From Cetobacterium sp. 8H (GTDB taxonomy: Bacteria > Fusobacteriota > Fusobacteriia > Fusobacteriales > Fusobacteriaceae), in contig NZ_JACHTG010000005.1 in assembly GCF_014250675.1 (NCBI RefSeq), forward strand, positions 1 through 64,000: DNA of 64,000 nucleotides, written 5' to 3'. Every line of letters begins with the position of its first letter. The first letter of the stretch is position 1. The translations under genes were made by a program, and so were the position numbers. The notes beneath the pieces were generated by a model. It ran no database searches, was not told the DNA's origin, and worked only from the letters and a program-made list of their open reading frames with translations. Of this stretch, positions 33,233-42,240 are shown in pieces.

Positions 33233-34915
33233 TTAAATTGAAAATTTTCTTGTGAGATACTCTTCAATTTCTTTTTCTGAAGATAACAAATCTAAATACT
33301 TTATTGAGTCACAGTCTTTAGAAAAATTTGTAATTTTTTTTATAACTTTAATTTGATTTTCCTCTTCTTTTTTGGAAGTTAGGATTAAAAAAATATTTTT
33401 TGTTAATCGTCCATCTAAAGAATTCCAGTTTATAGGATTTTCTAAACGGGCAAATATAACTCTAGTTTTTGTATTTTCTTCCACAACTCCTTTAGGAATA
33501 GCGATACTATTTTCTAAGGCAGAACATACAATATCTTCTTTCTCTAAAATGTTTTCCAAAATATTAGTTTCCAGTGTGTTTAAATTGAATATATTTAATA
33601 GTTTATATATTGCTTCTTCTTTATATTGAGCTTCTAGTTTTACATTAGGGTATATTAGTATTTCTAAATTTTCTAAATATGTAAATCTTTTGGATGCAAT
33701 TGCTAACCATGGCCCATTAATTATTGACGAAAGTATTGCAGCAAAAACTATAGCAACAAAAAGCTCTTTATTTAATAGGCCAAAACTTAGAGCGATTAAA
33801 CTTACCACTATGTGCATCTCGCCTCCAGGAGTATGAGCAATCGATATTATATTTCGATATTTTGTATTTTTTGATAAAGTAGACCCAATCCAAGCTCCTA
33901 GATATCTTCCTGCAATTCCTACAAAGGTTATAAAAAGAGCTAAAAATAAATTGAAGCTTTCAAAAAAATTAATTTTAAGACCTATGTTTACAAAGAATAA
34001 GGATGCAAAAATGGAGTATACAAAATTATGGACAGTGTTTCTAGCACTTTTAGTAAAAATAGGTGAATCTCCAGCTACAATACCAGCTATAAAAAATCCA
34101 AAAAGTGTATGAATTCCAATTTCTAGAGTTATTAATCCAAATACAACTCCTGTAGAGATTAAAACTGCTAATACTCCTTGAATACCATCACTATCTTGAT
34201 TTATAGCTTTTGAAAATAGCCAATTTACAATTTTTTTTCCAACATTTAAAGCTAAAAATGTAAAAATTCCTGTATATGCAATTATTTCTGTGGCTATTTT
34301 CCAATCAAAAAATTGCAATGAGAAAAGTGAAAGAAGTAAAGTAAATATAATCCAACCTATGATATCATTAATTGTAAGAGCTGATATTATTAAAAATCCC
34401 AAGTCACTTTTCATAATTCCAACCTCCCTTAAAGCTCTAATAGCTATTGGAAGGGCACTTATAGTCATAATAACCGATATAAAAAAGGATATTATAAATT
34501 TATTGCTGCTAAACTCAAAATAGTGATTAGGTAAAAAATATATAAAAGTCATTGAAAAAATAATTGGAACTATTATATCTAAAGTTGAGATAACTAAAGC
34601 ATTTTTTCTCTGTTTCCAAATACTTGAAAAATCGACTTCTATTCCTGTAGATAAAAGAACTAAGAATAAACCAAACCACCCTAGAGTATCTAGCATTGCT
34701 ATTTGAACTAAATTTTGTGGAAATATAAAATTATATATTTTTGGAAAGAAGGATCCTAGTATTGTTGGACCTAAAAAAATTCCCACCAACAAGTCTCCTG
34801 TTATAGTTGGTTGTTTATTTTTTTTTAAAAAACTGTTAATTAAATTTGATAATATAAAAATTATAGAAAGCTGAAGTAATAAATAAAATATGTTGGATTC
34901 ATCAATTCCAATCAT
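33233..34915 (-). CDS. Cation/proton antiporter (CPA2) fused to a PTS EIIA-like domain
   Basis: A 560-residue fusion. Residues 1-390 form 12-13 membrane helices of a Kef/NapA-type Na+(K+)/H+ exchanger (LLVGIFLGPTILG; a GIHTLFGFFIAGIVAG helix; GGEMHIVVSL). Residues about 405-560 resemble a type-2 EIIA domain (mannitol/nitrogen class), but the phosphorylatable His of the AIPH motif is replaced: the site reads SIAIPKGVVEE. The domain therefore probably cannot accept phosphate and may act as a regulatory sensor. Start ATG follows AGGAGGAG. Upstream of ndk on the same strand. Confidence 0.85.
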   Translation of the reverse strand: MIGIDESNIFYLLLQLSIIFILSNLINSFLKKNKQPTITGDLLVGIFLGPTILGSFFPKIYNFIFPQNLVQIAMLDTLGWFGLFLVLLSTGIEVDFSSIWKQRKNALVISTLDIIVPIIFSMTFIYFLPNHYFEFSSNKFIISFFISVIMTISALPIAIRALREVGIMKSDLGFLIISALTINDIIGWIIFTLLLSLFSLQFFDWKIATEIIAYTGIFTFLALNVGKKIVNWLFSKAINQDSDGIQGVLAVLISTGVVFGLITLEIGIHTLFGFFIAGIVAGDSPIFTKSARNTVHNFVYSIFASLFFVNIGLKINFFESFNLFLALFITFVGIAGRYLGAWIGSTLSKNTKYRNIISIAHTPGGEMHIVVSLIALSFGLLNKELFVAIVFAAILSSIINGPWLAIASKRFTYLENLEILIYPNVKLEAQYKEEAIYKLLNIFNLNTLETNILENILEKEDIVCSALENSIAIPKGVVEENTKTRVIFARLENPINWNSLDGRLTKNIFLILTSKKEEENQIKVIKKITNFSKDCDSIKYLDLLSSEKEIEEYLTRKFSI

Positions 34916-35032
34916 CTTTCTCCTCCTGATTTATTTATTTCTTTTATAAGATATTCTAATACACGAACTTATTTCCTTTAACTATAAATCAAGTTGCGTT
35001 TATGTTTATAATTTGCAAATTGAAATTAATAG

Positions 35033-35061
35033 TTGACATAAAAATTTTCATGTGTTAGTAT
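35033..35061 (+). promoter_or_regulatory. Sigma70-type promoter of the met operon
   Basis: TTGACA (35033-35038), 17-base spacer, TAGTAT (35056-35061). It lies 32 bp before the methionine-rich leader peptide. Confidence 0.75.
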
Positions 35062-35092
35062 ACTTAAAAAATAATTTATAGGAGTGGTTGAG

Positions 35093-35167
35093 ATGACACA
35101 CAATTTAATATCAAAAACTACAATGATGAATATGATGATGCCTATGGGAGTTGGAACCAAAAATTAA
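35093..35167 (+). CDS. Methionine-rich leader peptide (24 residues)
   Basis: A short frame with a good ribosome-binding site (AGGAGTGG, 7 bases before ATG) encodes MTHNLISKTT then MMNMMMPMGVGTKN and a stop. Codons 11-18 hold six Met codons in eight positions. It sits between the promoter and the metNIQ genes and is followed by alternative hairpins and a terminator. This is the layout of amino-acid attenuation leaders such as trpL or hisL, here with methionine as the regulatory codon. The stop codon lies inside the first pairing segment. Confidence 0.8.
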   Translation: MTHNLISKTTMMNMMMPMGVGTKN

Positions 35168-35276
35168 TTTTTAATTTTGGGACGAACTCATTTTTGCTTT
35201 ACTAAATGAGAAAGCTCCCAAGGAATAAAGTTGTTAACATAAAGCTTGGGATTTTAAATCTCAAGCTTTTTTTTAT
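35157..35276 (+). promoter_or_regulatory. Attenuator with antiterminator and terminator hairpins
   Basis: Five segments: 1, CCAAAAATTAA (35157-35167); 2, TTAATTTTGGGA (35171-35182) plus CTCAT (35187-35191); 3, ATGAG (35206-35210) plus TCCCAAG (35216-35222); 4, CTTGGGA (35245-35251); 5, CTCAAGCTTT (35260-35269) with T run. 1:2, 3:4 (antiterminator) exclude 2:3, 4:5 (terminator). A ribosome stalled on the Met codons leaves 1:2 free to form, then 3:4, and transcription continues; a ribosome reaching the stop covers segment 1, so 2:3 and the terminator form. Confidence 0.75.
35241..35276 (+). terminator. Attenuator terminator upstream of metN
   Basis: AAAGCTTGGGATTT pairs with AAATCTCAAGCTTT, followed by T residues, 51 bases before metN. 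Confidence 0.88.
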
Positions 35277-35326
35277 TAAATTTTTTTTAATAGTTACGAA
35301 ATTACTTACGAGATAGGAGGAATAAA

Positions 35327-36361
35327 ATGATACAACTTAGAAATATTATTAAAACTTATGAAAATAAGGGGCAAAGTATTGAAGCTTTAAAGGAGTTATC
35401 TTTTGATTTTAAAAAAGGGGAAATAACAGGAATAATAGGATATTCAGGAGCAGGAAAAAGTACTCTGTTGAGATGCATAAATCTATTAGAAGTTCCAAGC
35501 TCTGGCGAGGTTATAATTGATGGGGTAACTTTAAATGATTTAGATTCTAAGGAGTTAAGAGAAACTAGAAAAAAAATAGGAATGGTTTTTCAACACTTTA
35601 ATTTAATGAGAAGTAGAACTGTAGCTAAAAATATAGCCTATCCGTTAAAAGGAAGTGGGCTTTCTAAAAAAGAGATAAATGAAAGAGTGGATGAACTTTT
35701 AAGTCTAGTGGGATTAGAAGATAAAAAAGATAACTACCCATCACAATTAAGTGGGGGACAAAAACAAAGAGTTGGAATAGCAAGAGCTCTAGCAAATAAA
35801 CCAAATCTTATTCTATGTGATGAGGCAACTTCAGCATTAGATCCTGAAACGACTATTTCAATCTTAAAGCTTTTAAAAAAGATTAATAAAGACTTGGGAG
35901 TAACAATAGTTCTTATTACCCACCAAATGGAGGTTATAAAAGAAATTTGTGACAGTGTCATAGTTATGGAAGATGGAGTTGTAAAAGAAGAAGGAGATAT
36001 TGTAGATATTTTTTCAAGACCAAAAGCTCCAATAACAAAGAGATTTTTATCATCTATTTTCAATAGCAATAAAATAGAGAGCTATTTAGAAAATATATTG
36101 GTTAGAGAGGATGAAAAGATAATAAAGTTAGCTTATGTTGGAACTAGTACAGAAGAAGCTTATATATCGAGAATATCAAGAGATTATAAAGTAGATGCAA
36201 GTATTTTATTTGGGAATATAGAGATTATAAAAGAGACACCTATTGGTAATCTAATAATAAAATTAAAAGGAGATGATAAAAATATTTTCGATTCAATAGA
36301 GTATTTAAATAAAAATAAAATATACCCGGAGGTTTTAAAAGATGGAAGAAAAATTATATAG
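35327..36361 (+). CDS. metN: Methionine ABC transporter ATPase MetN
   Basis: A 344-residue ATPase with Walker A GYSGAGKST, signature LSGGQKQR, Walker B LILCDEATSALDP, and a C-terminal NIL (ACT-like) domain (about 265-344) that in MetN binds methionine and inhibits transport. Motif MVFQHFNLMRSRTV is typical of MetN. Start ATG follows AGGAGG. Its end overlaps metI by 20 bp. Confidence 0.94.
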   Translation: MIQLRNIIKTYENKGQSIEALKELSFDFKKGEITGIIGYSGAGKSTLLRCINLLEVPSSGEVIIDGVTLNDLDSKELRETRKKIGMVFQHFNLMRSRTVAKNIAYPLKGSGLSKKEINERVDELLSLVGLEDKKDNYPSQLSGGQKQRVGIARALANKPNLILCDEATSALDPETTISILKLLKKINKDLGVTIVLITHQMEVIKEICDSVIVMEDGVVKEEGDIVDIFSRPKAPITKRFLSSIFNSNKIESYLENILVREDEKIIKLAYVGTSTEEAYISRISRDYKVDASILFGNIEIIKETPIGNLIIKLKGDDKNIFDSIEYLNKNKIYPEVLKDGRKII

Positions 36362-37022
36362 TTATTTGGGGAATGTAATTAAATATCAAGATGAGATGAT
36401 TAATGCTATAGGTGAAACACTTATAATGGTTGGTATAGCAGGAACAATTTCGACAATACTAGGAACAATTATGGGAATAGTTTTAGTAATAACGAGAAAG
36501 GGTGGGATTTTAGAAAATAGTTTGATCAACAGTATTTTAGGTAAAATAATAAATATTTTTAGATCTATTCCATTTGTAATTTTATTGGCCGCGTTAATCC
36601 CAGTGACAAGATTTTTTATGGGAACAACAATAGGCTTGAAAGGAGCAATTGTACCTCTTATATTTGGATCAGCTCCATTTGTAGCAAGACAGATAGAATC
36701 AGCACTATTAAGTGTCGATTCAGGAGTAATAGAGGCGGCCTATGCAATGGGATCGTCACCTTTTGAAATAATTTATAGAGTGTTACTAAGAGAAGCTTTA
36801 CCAGAAATTATTTATGCTCTTATTATAACTACAGTTAGTTTGATTGGATTTTCTGCAGTAGCTGGTACTGTTGGAGGAGGAGGATTAGGAGATTTTGCTA
36901 TTAGATATGGATATCAACATTTTAAAACGGATATTATGGTGGTAACAATTATTATTCTAATAACTCTGATAACTTTTATTCAATGGTCAGGAGAGAAAAT
37001 ATTAAAAAAAATAAAGCGTTAA
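36342..37022 (+). CDS. metI: Methionine ABC transporter permease MetI
   Basis: A 226-residue permease with about five membrane helices. The EAA coupling loop is seen as DSGVIEAAYAMGSSPFEIIYRVLLREALPEI in the middle (about 118-150). Forms a homodimer with two MetN. It overlaps metN, and metQ follows after 37 bp. Confidence 0.94.
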   Translation: MEEKLYSYLGNVIKYQDEMINAIGETLIMVGIAGTISTILGTIMGIVLVITRKGGILENSLINSILGKIINIFRSIPFVILLAALIPVTRFFMGTTIGLKGAIVPLIFGSAPFVARQIESALLSVDSGVIEAAYAMGSSPFEIIYRVLLREALPEIIYALIITTVSLIGFSAVAGTVGGGGLGDFAIRYGYQHFKTDIMVVTIIILITLITFIQWSGEKILKKIKR

Positions 37023-37059
37023 AAGTAAATATAAAATAAGAATTTAGGGAGGGCAATTT

Positions 37060-37890
37060 ATGAGAGTATTAAGAATTTTGAAGGTGATTATAGTTTTAGT
37101 TTTATCAACGATAGGATTTATAGGGTGTCAAAAATCATCGGATAACTCTGTGAATACAGATAAAAAAGTAGTGAAATTAGGAATAAATGGGGATGAAAAT
37201 GTAATTTGGGAAAATGTAAGGGATCAACTGGCAAAAGAAAACATAGAGCTAAAATTTATAAATTTTGCAGATTATATTAGACCAAATTTAGCTCTTCAAG
37301 ATAAAGAGATAGATATAAATGCATTTCAAACAGAGATATATTTTGACAATTTTAAAAAAGAACATAAATTATCTATAGTTAATTTAGGATACACAGTTTT
37401 AGCTCCTATGGGAGTTTATTCAAAAAAAATAACAGATCTGTCTCAATTAAAAGATGGTGCAACAATAGCTATTCCAAATGATAGTTCAAATGGAGGTAGA
37501 GCTTTACTTTTACTTCAGGATGCGGAGCTTATAAAAGTGAACCAAGATTCTGGAGCGTTTCCAAGAGTTAAAGACATAATAGAAAATCCTAAAAATTTAA
37601 AAATAGTTGAGTTAGTTGCAACTCAAATTCCAAGGTCGATAGAGGATGTAGATGCAGCTGCTATAAACAATGGTGTTGCAGTTCAAGCAGGATATTCTCC
37701 TTTAGCTGATTCAATTTATATTGAAAACTTTAAAAATGAAAGATTAAAATCATACTTCAATATTATAGCTTCAAGAGAGGATAATCAAAATAATCCAGAA
37801 ATAAAAAGAGTTTTAGAAGTTTATCAGACATCTGAAAATAAAAAAATTATAGATGATTATTATAAAGGTTCATCAATAGCTGTATTTTAA
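37060..37890 (+). CDS. metQ: Methionine-binding lipoprotein MetQ
   Basis: A 276-residue NlpA-family solute-binding lipoprotein. The signal peptide ends in a lipobox IGC with Cys23; the mature part has FADYIRPNLALQDKEIDINAFQTE, which forms the methionine-binding cleft, and IPNDSSNGGRALLLLQ. It presents methionine to MetNI at the outer face of the inner membrane. Expression should follow the leader-peptide attenuator. Confidence 0.94.
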   Translation: MRVLRILKVIIVLVLSTIGFIGCQKSSDNSVNTDKKVVKLGINGDENVIWENVRDQLAKENIELKFINFADYIRPNLALQDKEIDINAFQTEIYFDNFKKEHKLSIVNLGYTVLAPMGVYSKKITDLSQLKDGATIAIPNDSSNGGRALLLLQDAELIKVNQDSGAFPRVKDIIENPKNLKIVELVATQIPRSIEDVDAAAINNGVAVQAGYSPLADSIYIENFKNERLKSYFNIIASREDNQNNPEIKRVLEVYQTSENKKIIDDYYKGSSIAVF

Positions 37891-37919
37891 ATATTTTTTA
37901 ACAAAATTGGGAGGGAATA

Positions 37920-39089
37920 ATGGAGAATAGAATTGTAAATTTTTTAGATAATAATAGAGAGAGTTTTATAGAGATTAGTCAAAGAATACATAAGAATCCA
38001 GAAATTGGAAATGAGGAATATTTTGCAGCAGAGTTGTTGACAAAGTTTTTAAAGGATAAAAATTTTACTATAGAAAGAGATATAGCAGGGCATGAAACTG
38101 GCTTTATAGCTAGAAAAAAATCAAAATATGGAGAGTTTCCCAAAATAGCTTTTTTAGCTGAGTATGATGCATTACCAAATTTAGGACATGCTTGTGGACA
38201 TAATATTATAGGGGCGATAAGTGTAGCCGGAGCAGTTGCACTAGGAGAATTGCTAGATAGCATCCCAGGTGAAATTGTTGTTTATGGGTGCCCATCAGAG
38301 GAAGGTGGAGAAAATGGAAGTTCAAAGGGGTCTTTTGTAAGAGAAAATCTCTTTAAAGATATAGATGTAGCTATGATAATACATCCAAGTAGCGAGAACG
38401 CAATAACTAAAAAAAGTTTGGCAGTAAACCCTTTAGATTTTGAATTCTTTGGAAAATCGTCTCATGCTGCGGGATCGCCAGAAAATGGAAAAAATGCTTT
38501 AGATGCACTAATACACTTTTTTAATGGAATTGCAACGCTAAGACAGCATGTAAAGCCGGATGTGAAAATTCATGGAATAATAACTCATGGTGGGGATGCA
38601 CCAAATATAATTCCAGATTATACAAAAGCTAGATTTTATATAAGGTCTTCTACAAAAGAGGGGTGTGATGAAATTACAGAAAAAGTTGAAGCTATAGCTC
38701 ATGGAGCAGCAATCATGACAGGATGTAAAGCAAAGATTTCTAGTTTTCAAAATAGGGTAGATAATTTAGTTCCTACAAGATATTTTGATGATTTATATGT
38801 GGAAACTATGAAAAAATTAGGTGTGGAAGTATGTGTTGATTCAGAAAAAAGTATGGGGTCAACAGATGTTGGAAATGTCAGTCATGTTGTACCAACTATT
38901 CATCCAAATATAAAAATCTGTAATTGTAGTGTTTCTGGTCATACTCATGAGTTTGCACAAGCGGCTGGATCGGTAAAAGGGGATGAAGCTGTAATTTTAG
39001 GAGGAAAAGCCTTAGCTCTATTGGGACTTTCTTTAATTGTAAATAAAGATAAGTTAAATAGGATAAAAGATGAATTTGTGAAAAGATAA
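37920..39089 (+). CDS. M20-family amidohydrolase (AbgB/PM20D2 type)
   Basis: A 389-residue metallopeptidase-like amidohydrolase. Metal and catalytic motifs: AEYDALPNLGHACGHN, the catalytic Glu pair in CPSEEGGENG, a lid domain with the HAAGSPENGKNALDAL histidine and the final GHTHEFA. It is 30 bp behind metQ, so it should be coregulated with methionine uptake and might release methionine from N-acyl or peptide forms taken up by MetNIQ. That substrate is inference from position. Confidence 0.87.
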   Translation: MENRIVNFLDNNRESFIEISQRIHKNPEIGNEEYFAAELLTKFLKDKNFTIERDIAGHETGFIARKKSKYGEFPKIAFLAEYDALPNLGHACGHNIIGAISVAGAVALGELLDSIPGEIVVYGCPSEEGGENGSSKGSFVRENLFKDIDVAMIIHPSSENAITKKSLAVNPLDFEFFGKSSHAAGSPENGKNALDALIHFFNGIATLRQHVKPDVKIHGIITHGGDAPNIIPDYTKARFYIRSSTKEGCDEITEKVEAIAHGAAIMTGCKAKISSFQNRVDNLVPTRYFDDLYVETMKKLGVEVCVDSEKSMGSTDVGNVSHVVPTIHPNIKICNCSVSGHTHEFAQAAGSVKGDEAVILGGKALALLGLSLIVNKDKLNRIKDEFVKR

Positions 39090-39111
39090 CTAAGAAATAC
39101 TGTTTTATAGA

Positions 39112-39166
39112 AAAGATATCCTGGGTTAAAATAAAGCATTACAATATGCTTACCCAGGATATCATC
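39112..39166. terminator. Terminator between convergent genes
   Basis: GATATCCTGGGT (39115-39126) pairs with ACCCAGGATATC (39152-39163); an inner AGCAT/ATGCT pair extends the hairpin. Confidence 0.78.
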
Positions 39167-39187
39167 CATAAAATTCTTTTTATTTTT

Positions 39188-40069
39188 TTATTTTTGAAAA
39201 AGATCTCTATAGTCCTTAGGGCAAATTTTTTCATATTTTTTAAATACTTTTGTAAAGTAACTACTATCTTCTATACCAATTTCATTTGATATTTCTGATA
39301 GAGATTTATTAGTTATTTCTAAAAAATATTTAGCTTTTTCAACTTTTTTTATAAGAACATACTCCTTGAATGTTTTTCCTGTTTCTTTTTTAAAAACCCT
39401 ACTAAATTGGGAAATACTTAAATTGCATAATCCTGCAACATCTTCTAAATGAATATTTTCCTTCATTTTTTCATTTATATAGGTGATAGCTGCTGAAATT
39501 TGAGAGTGACTATATTGAACTCTCTCTTCTTTTATGTTGTTTTCGACAATATGATTGTACCATTTTTTATTTTTAATACACTCACTTATATAAACTGATG
39601 TATAATGTAAAACGCTTGCAATACTTTGCAATTCATTGTATTTAACTTTTTTTAAAAATCCATAATTTTCGGCTATTTTCTTTATATTAAACTCTTTACC
39701 AACATTTTCTACTAAAATGTTTTCCAATTCAAAAGTTTCCTCATCTTCTAAAAGTATCTGCCCTACTAAAAATGCTCCAATTAGTTCTCCTTGATAAATA
39801 ATAGGAATTATCATATCTACTAAGCCAGCGTGGCATCTATAAATGTAAGGTTTTAGGGATAAAAATACTTTGCTTAAAGCTTTTACATCACATTTCTCAC
39901 AAAAACAACTAAGCTCTTTATTCTTTCTAAAAATTTTACAAAACTCCGAATAGTTGCTCTTTTCTGTTAAGTAATTTCCTTCATCATCTATAATTACTAT
40001 AGCCATTTTAGTCATATTAACTATCTCTTCTTGAATTTTTATTAACTCTTTCCTATATTTATGAAGCAT
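39188..40069 (-). CDS. pocR: PocR-domain AraC-family regulator of glycerol/diol use
   Basis: A 293-residue activator. The N-terminal PocR ligand domain (about 10-165) has its cysteine set (CFCEKCD, then YRCHAGLVD) and GAFLVGQIL; the C-terminal AraC domain (about 190-293) has two helix-turn-helix units (IHLEDVAGLCNLSISQFSRVF and LSEISNEIGIEDSSYFTKVF regions). PocR regulators sense glycerol or propanediol. It is the last gene of the dehydratase cluster and probably activates it and divergent dhaT through the repeats upstream of dhaT. Confidence 0.9.
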   Translation of the reverse strand: MLHKYRKELIKIQEEIVNMTKMAIVIIDDEGNYLTEKSNYSEFCKIFRKNKELSCFCEKCDVKALSKVFLSLKPYIYRCHAGLVDMIIPIIYQGELIGAFLVGQILLEDEETFELENILVENVGKEFNIKKIAENYGFLKKVKYNELQSIASVLHYTSVYISECIKNKKWYNHIVENNIKEERVQYSHSQISAAITYINEKMKENIHLEDVAGLCNLSISQFSRVFKKETGKTFKEYVLIKKVEKAKYFLEITNKSLSEISNEIGIEDSSYFTKVFKKYEKICPKDYRDLFQK

Positions 40070-40089
40070 ATTTTACACCTTTCGTTTTT

Positions 40090-40413
40090 TTATTTTTTTA
40101 AAGGTAATCCTTTTAATATTCTAGCAGCATTTTGTCCGAAAACTCGTAACTTTTCTTTTGAACTTTTTATATTTTCTTTTAAAATAAAATCATTTGAATA
40201 TTTTTTTTGATTGAGTATCATCTCCCCATCAAAATCAATCCCTATTCCTATCTCAAATCTCCCATTTGTATACAGTTCTTTATTAATTTTTTCCAGTTGT
40301 AAAAATTGTAAAATATATGGGACTTCTTCCTCTTCTATTCCAAAAAATATCTCTTCAATATCATTAATTTTTATAGTATTTGAACATACGATATCTATTC
40401 CAGTTTTTGTCAT
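40090..40413 (-). CDS. dhaG: Glycerol/diol dehydratase reactivase, small subunit
   Basis: A 107-residue protein that matches the small reactivase subunit (DhaG/DdrB): short alpha/beta fold with GIEEEEVPY near the centre and RVFGQNAARILKGLPL at the C-terminus. It swaps with the dehydratase beta subunit so that damaged cobalamin can leave the enzyme. The start overlaps the stop of dhaF (ATGA arrangement), so the two are translationally coupled. Confidence 0.88.
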   Translation of the reverse strand: MTKTGIDIVCSNTIKINDIEEIFFGIEEEEVPYILQFLQLEKINKELYTNGRFEIGIGIDFDGEMILNQKKYSNDFILKENIKSSKEKLRVFGQNAARILKGLPLKK

Positions 40414-42227
40414 ACTCTATCACCTAAAACTAGTCCTGTTGCAACTGCATTTCTAGGACCCTCTGTTCCTCTTATATTTCCACACCCTGCAACAACACCA
40501 TATTTAGAAAGAGCTTCTGTTATCATTTCGGGTACTTCAAAATCAAGAGCCGATCCACCAACTATGATCACAAATTCAAAATCTCTTATATTTTTTGTAA
40601 GAGATATTTTTTTCAACGCTCTTTTTGAATTTACTACAAATACTTTTCGTTTGCTCTCTCTTCTAATATTTCTAATTTTTTCTAAAGTAGCATCAACTTC
40701 AATTGGAATTAATTCTCCATTTTTAATTAAAACAATTTTGGCATATATATTTGGAGATAAAGGCTCGTTAAAAAATTCAACACTTCCATCTTCATATCTA
40801 ATATGAAAAAATGATTCGACTTTTGCCAATGGATATTTTTTTATATCTTCAGCTAAATTAAAGTCTTTAATCCCAAGTTCTTTTTGGATTAATAAAGTTA
40901 CCATATTTCCTGCTCCTGCTAAATGAGTATGGGCTTTTCTTCCAGATTTATCTATACTACATGCATCTGTGGATCCAGCACCGATATCAATTATAGCTAA
41001 AGGTTTTCCTGTTCCAGGAGTGGTCAAGGCTCCTTTTATTGCCATATCAGCTTCTACTCCACCAACTTCGACATCGATACCCAAATCTTTTTTGATTACT
41101 TTCGCTAAGTGATCCATTTGATTTTTCTCAGTACCGACCATTACAGCTAAACCTACTGCATTTTCTAACATAAACTCTCCAGCTAATCCACCTTTAATTT
41201 TTTGGGGAACAAAAGTATCTACAGCAAGTAAATCTTTTATTTTTATGTCATCTACACTTTCACCTGTAAATTTACTCATAGTATTTTTTACATTTTTAAG
41301 CATTCCGCCTACGTTAGTTCCATTTTCACCAAAAATATCTTGTACATTTAAAAAAGATATTTTTTCCATTATTTTTTCTGCACCTTCTTGGATACCAACT
41401 TCTTCAGTAGATTTATTTCCCTTTATATATAAATTTCCAGCAGGAATAATCTTTTCTTTTACATCTCCTTGAGGAGTTTTTATAACAACTCCCGATCTAT
41501 TACCTATTAAAGCTTTAGATAGTGGAACAACTTTTTTTGTTTCTTCTGGATTTAATTCAAAAATTGTTGCAATTCCATATGGATTTGATATCTTTTCAAT
41601 AACTTTACCTTTTAGAGCCACTTCTATACAACATTTAACTCCTTTAGGTATTTTTTGGAGCAACTGAACTTCATCAACTATTGGAATTTTTATTATTAAT
41701 CTATTGTTTACAAGAACTCCATCATCTCTTTGTAAAATAGCTCCTTTTATTCTAACATTTCTCTCCATTTCAAGATTTAAAATTTTTGCTATATCTAAGA
41801 AATTTTTATCTTTATTTGCTATAACTATGTAGTCCTCATTCAATAAGTCTCCACTTAAATTTTTAAGATCATCCAATTCGATTGTTATTCCAACTCCAAT
41901 ACCGCAACCACCAGGAGTATCTGGGTTATGTCCAATCATAGTTGATTCTGTTATTATAGTTTCGGTTATTGTTTCCATAGATACATCTCCTATTACAGGA
42001 GTGGCTTCATTTATACGAATCAAATCTAAATCCTCTAATTTTAAATGAACTTTTGTCAATAAAGAGGAAATGGCTCTTTTTACTCCTTCTAGATTATCCT
42101 CAGTTCCTTTTAGTCCAGTAGTTTTATAAAGGGAACTTCCTAAAAATTCTATTCCGAAGTTACCTATTTTAGCTAAAGCTACCTCTGTAGTCGCATTACC
42201 TATATCTATACCTGCAATAATTTTCAT
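40410..42227 (-). CDS. dhaF: Glycerol/diol dehydratase reactivase, large subunit
   Basis: A 605-residue chaperone-like ATPase (DhaF/DdrA) with actin-fold motifs: GIDIGNATTEVALA at the start, LAIIDIGAGSTDA near 410 and VIIVGGSALDFEVP near 565. Length is typical of the family. It uses ATP to remove inactivated coenzyme B12 from the dehydratase. Start ATG follows AGGAG; 13 bp after dhaE. Confidence 0.93.
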   Translation of the reverse strand: MKIIAGIDIGNATTEVALAKIGNFGIEFLGSSLYKTTGLKGTEDNLEGVKRAISSLLTKVHLKLEDLDLIRINEATPVIGDVSMETITETIITESTMIGHNPDTPGGCGIGVGITIELDDLKNLSGDLLNEDYIVIANKDKNFLDIAKILNLEMERNVRIKGAILQRDDGVLVNNRLIIKIPIVDEVQLLQKIPKGVKCCIEVALKGKVIEKISNPYGIATIFELNPEETKKVVPLSKALIGNRSGVVIKTPQGDVKEKIIPAGNLYIKGNKSTEEVGIQEGAEKIMEKISFLNVQDIFGENGTNVGGMLKNVKNTMSKFTGESVDDIKIKDLLAVDTFVPQKIKGGLAGEFMLENAVGLAVMVGTEKNQMDHLAKVIKKDLGIDVEVGGVEADMAIKGALTTPGTGKPLAIIDIGAGSTDACSIDKSGRKAHTHLAGAGNMVTLLIQKELGIKDFNLAEDIKKYPLAKVESFFHIRYEDGSVEFFNEPLSPNIYAKIVLIKNGELIPIEVDATLEKIRNIRRESKRKVFVVNSKRALKKISLTKNIRDFEFVIIVGGSALDFEVPEMITEALSKYGVVAGCGNIRGTEGPRNAVATGLVLGDRV

Positions 42228-42240
42228 AATTAAATTACTC

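Noticed and set aside
35150-35170. GGAACC near the met leader end as part of a T-box
   Set aside because: The conserved T-box sequence (TGGNACCGCG) and the stem I features are missing; the Met-rich peptide explains the region better.
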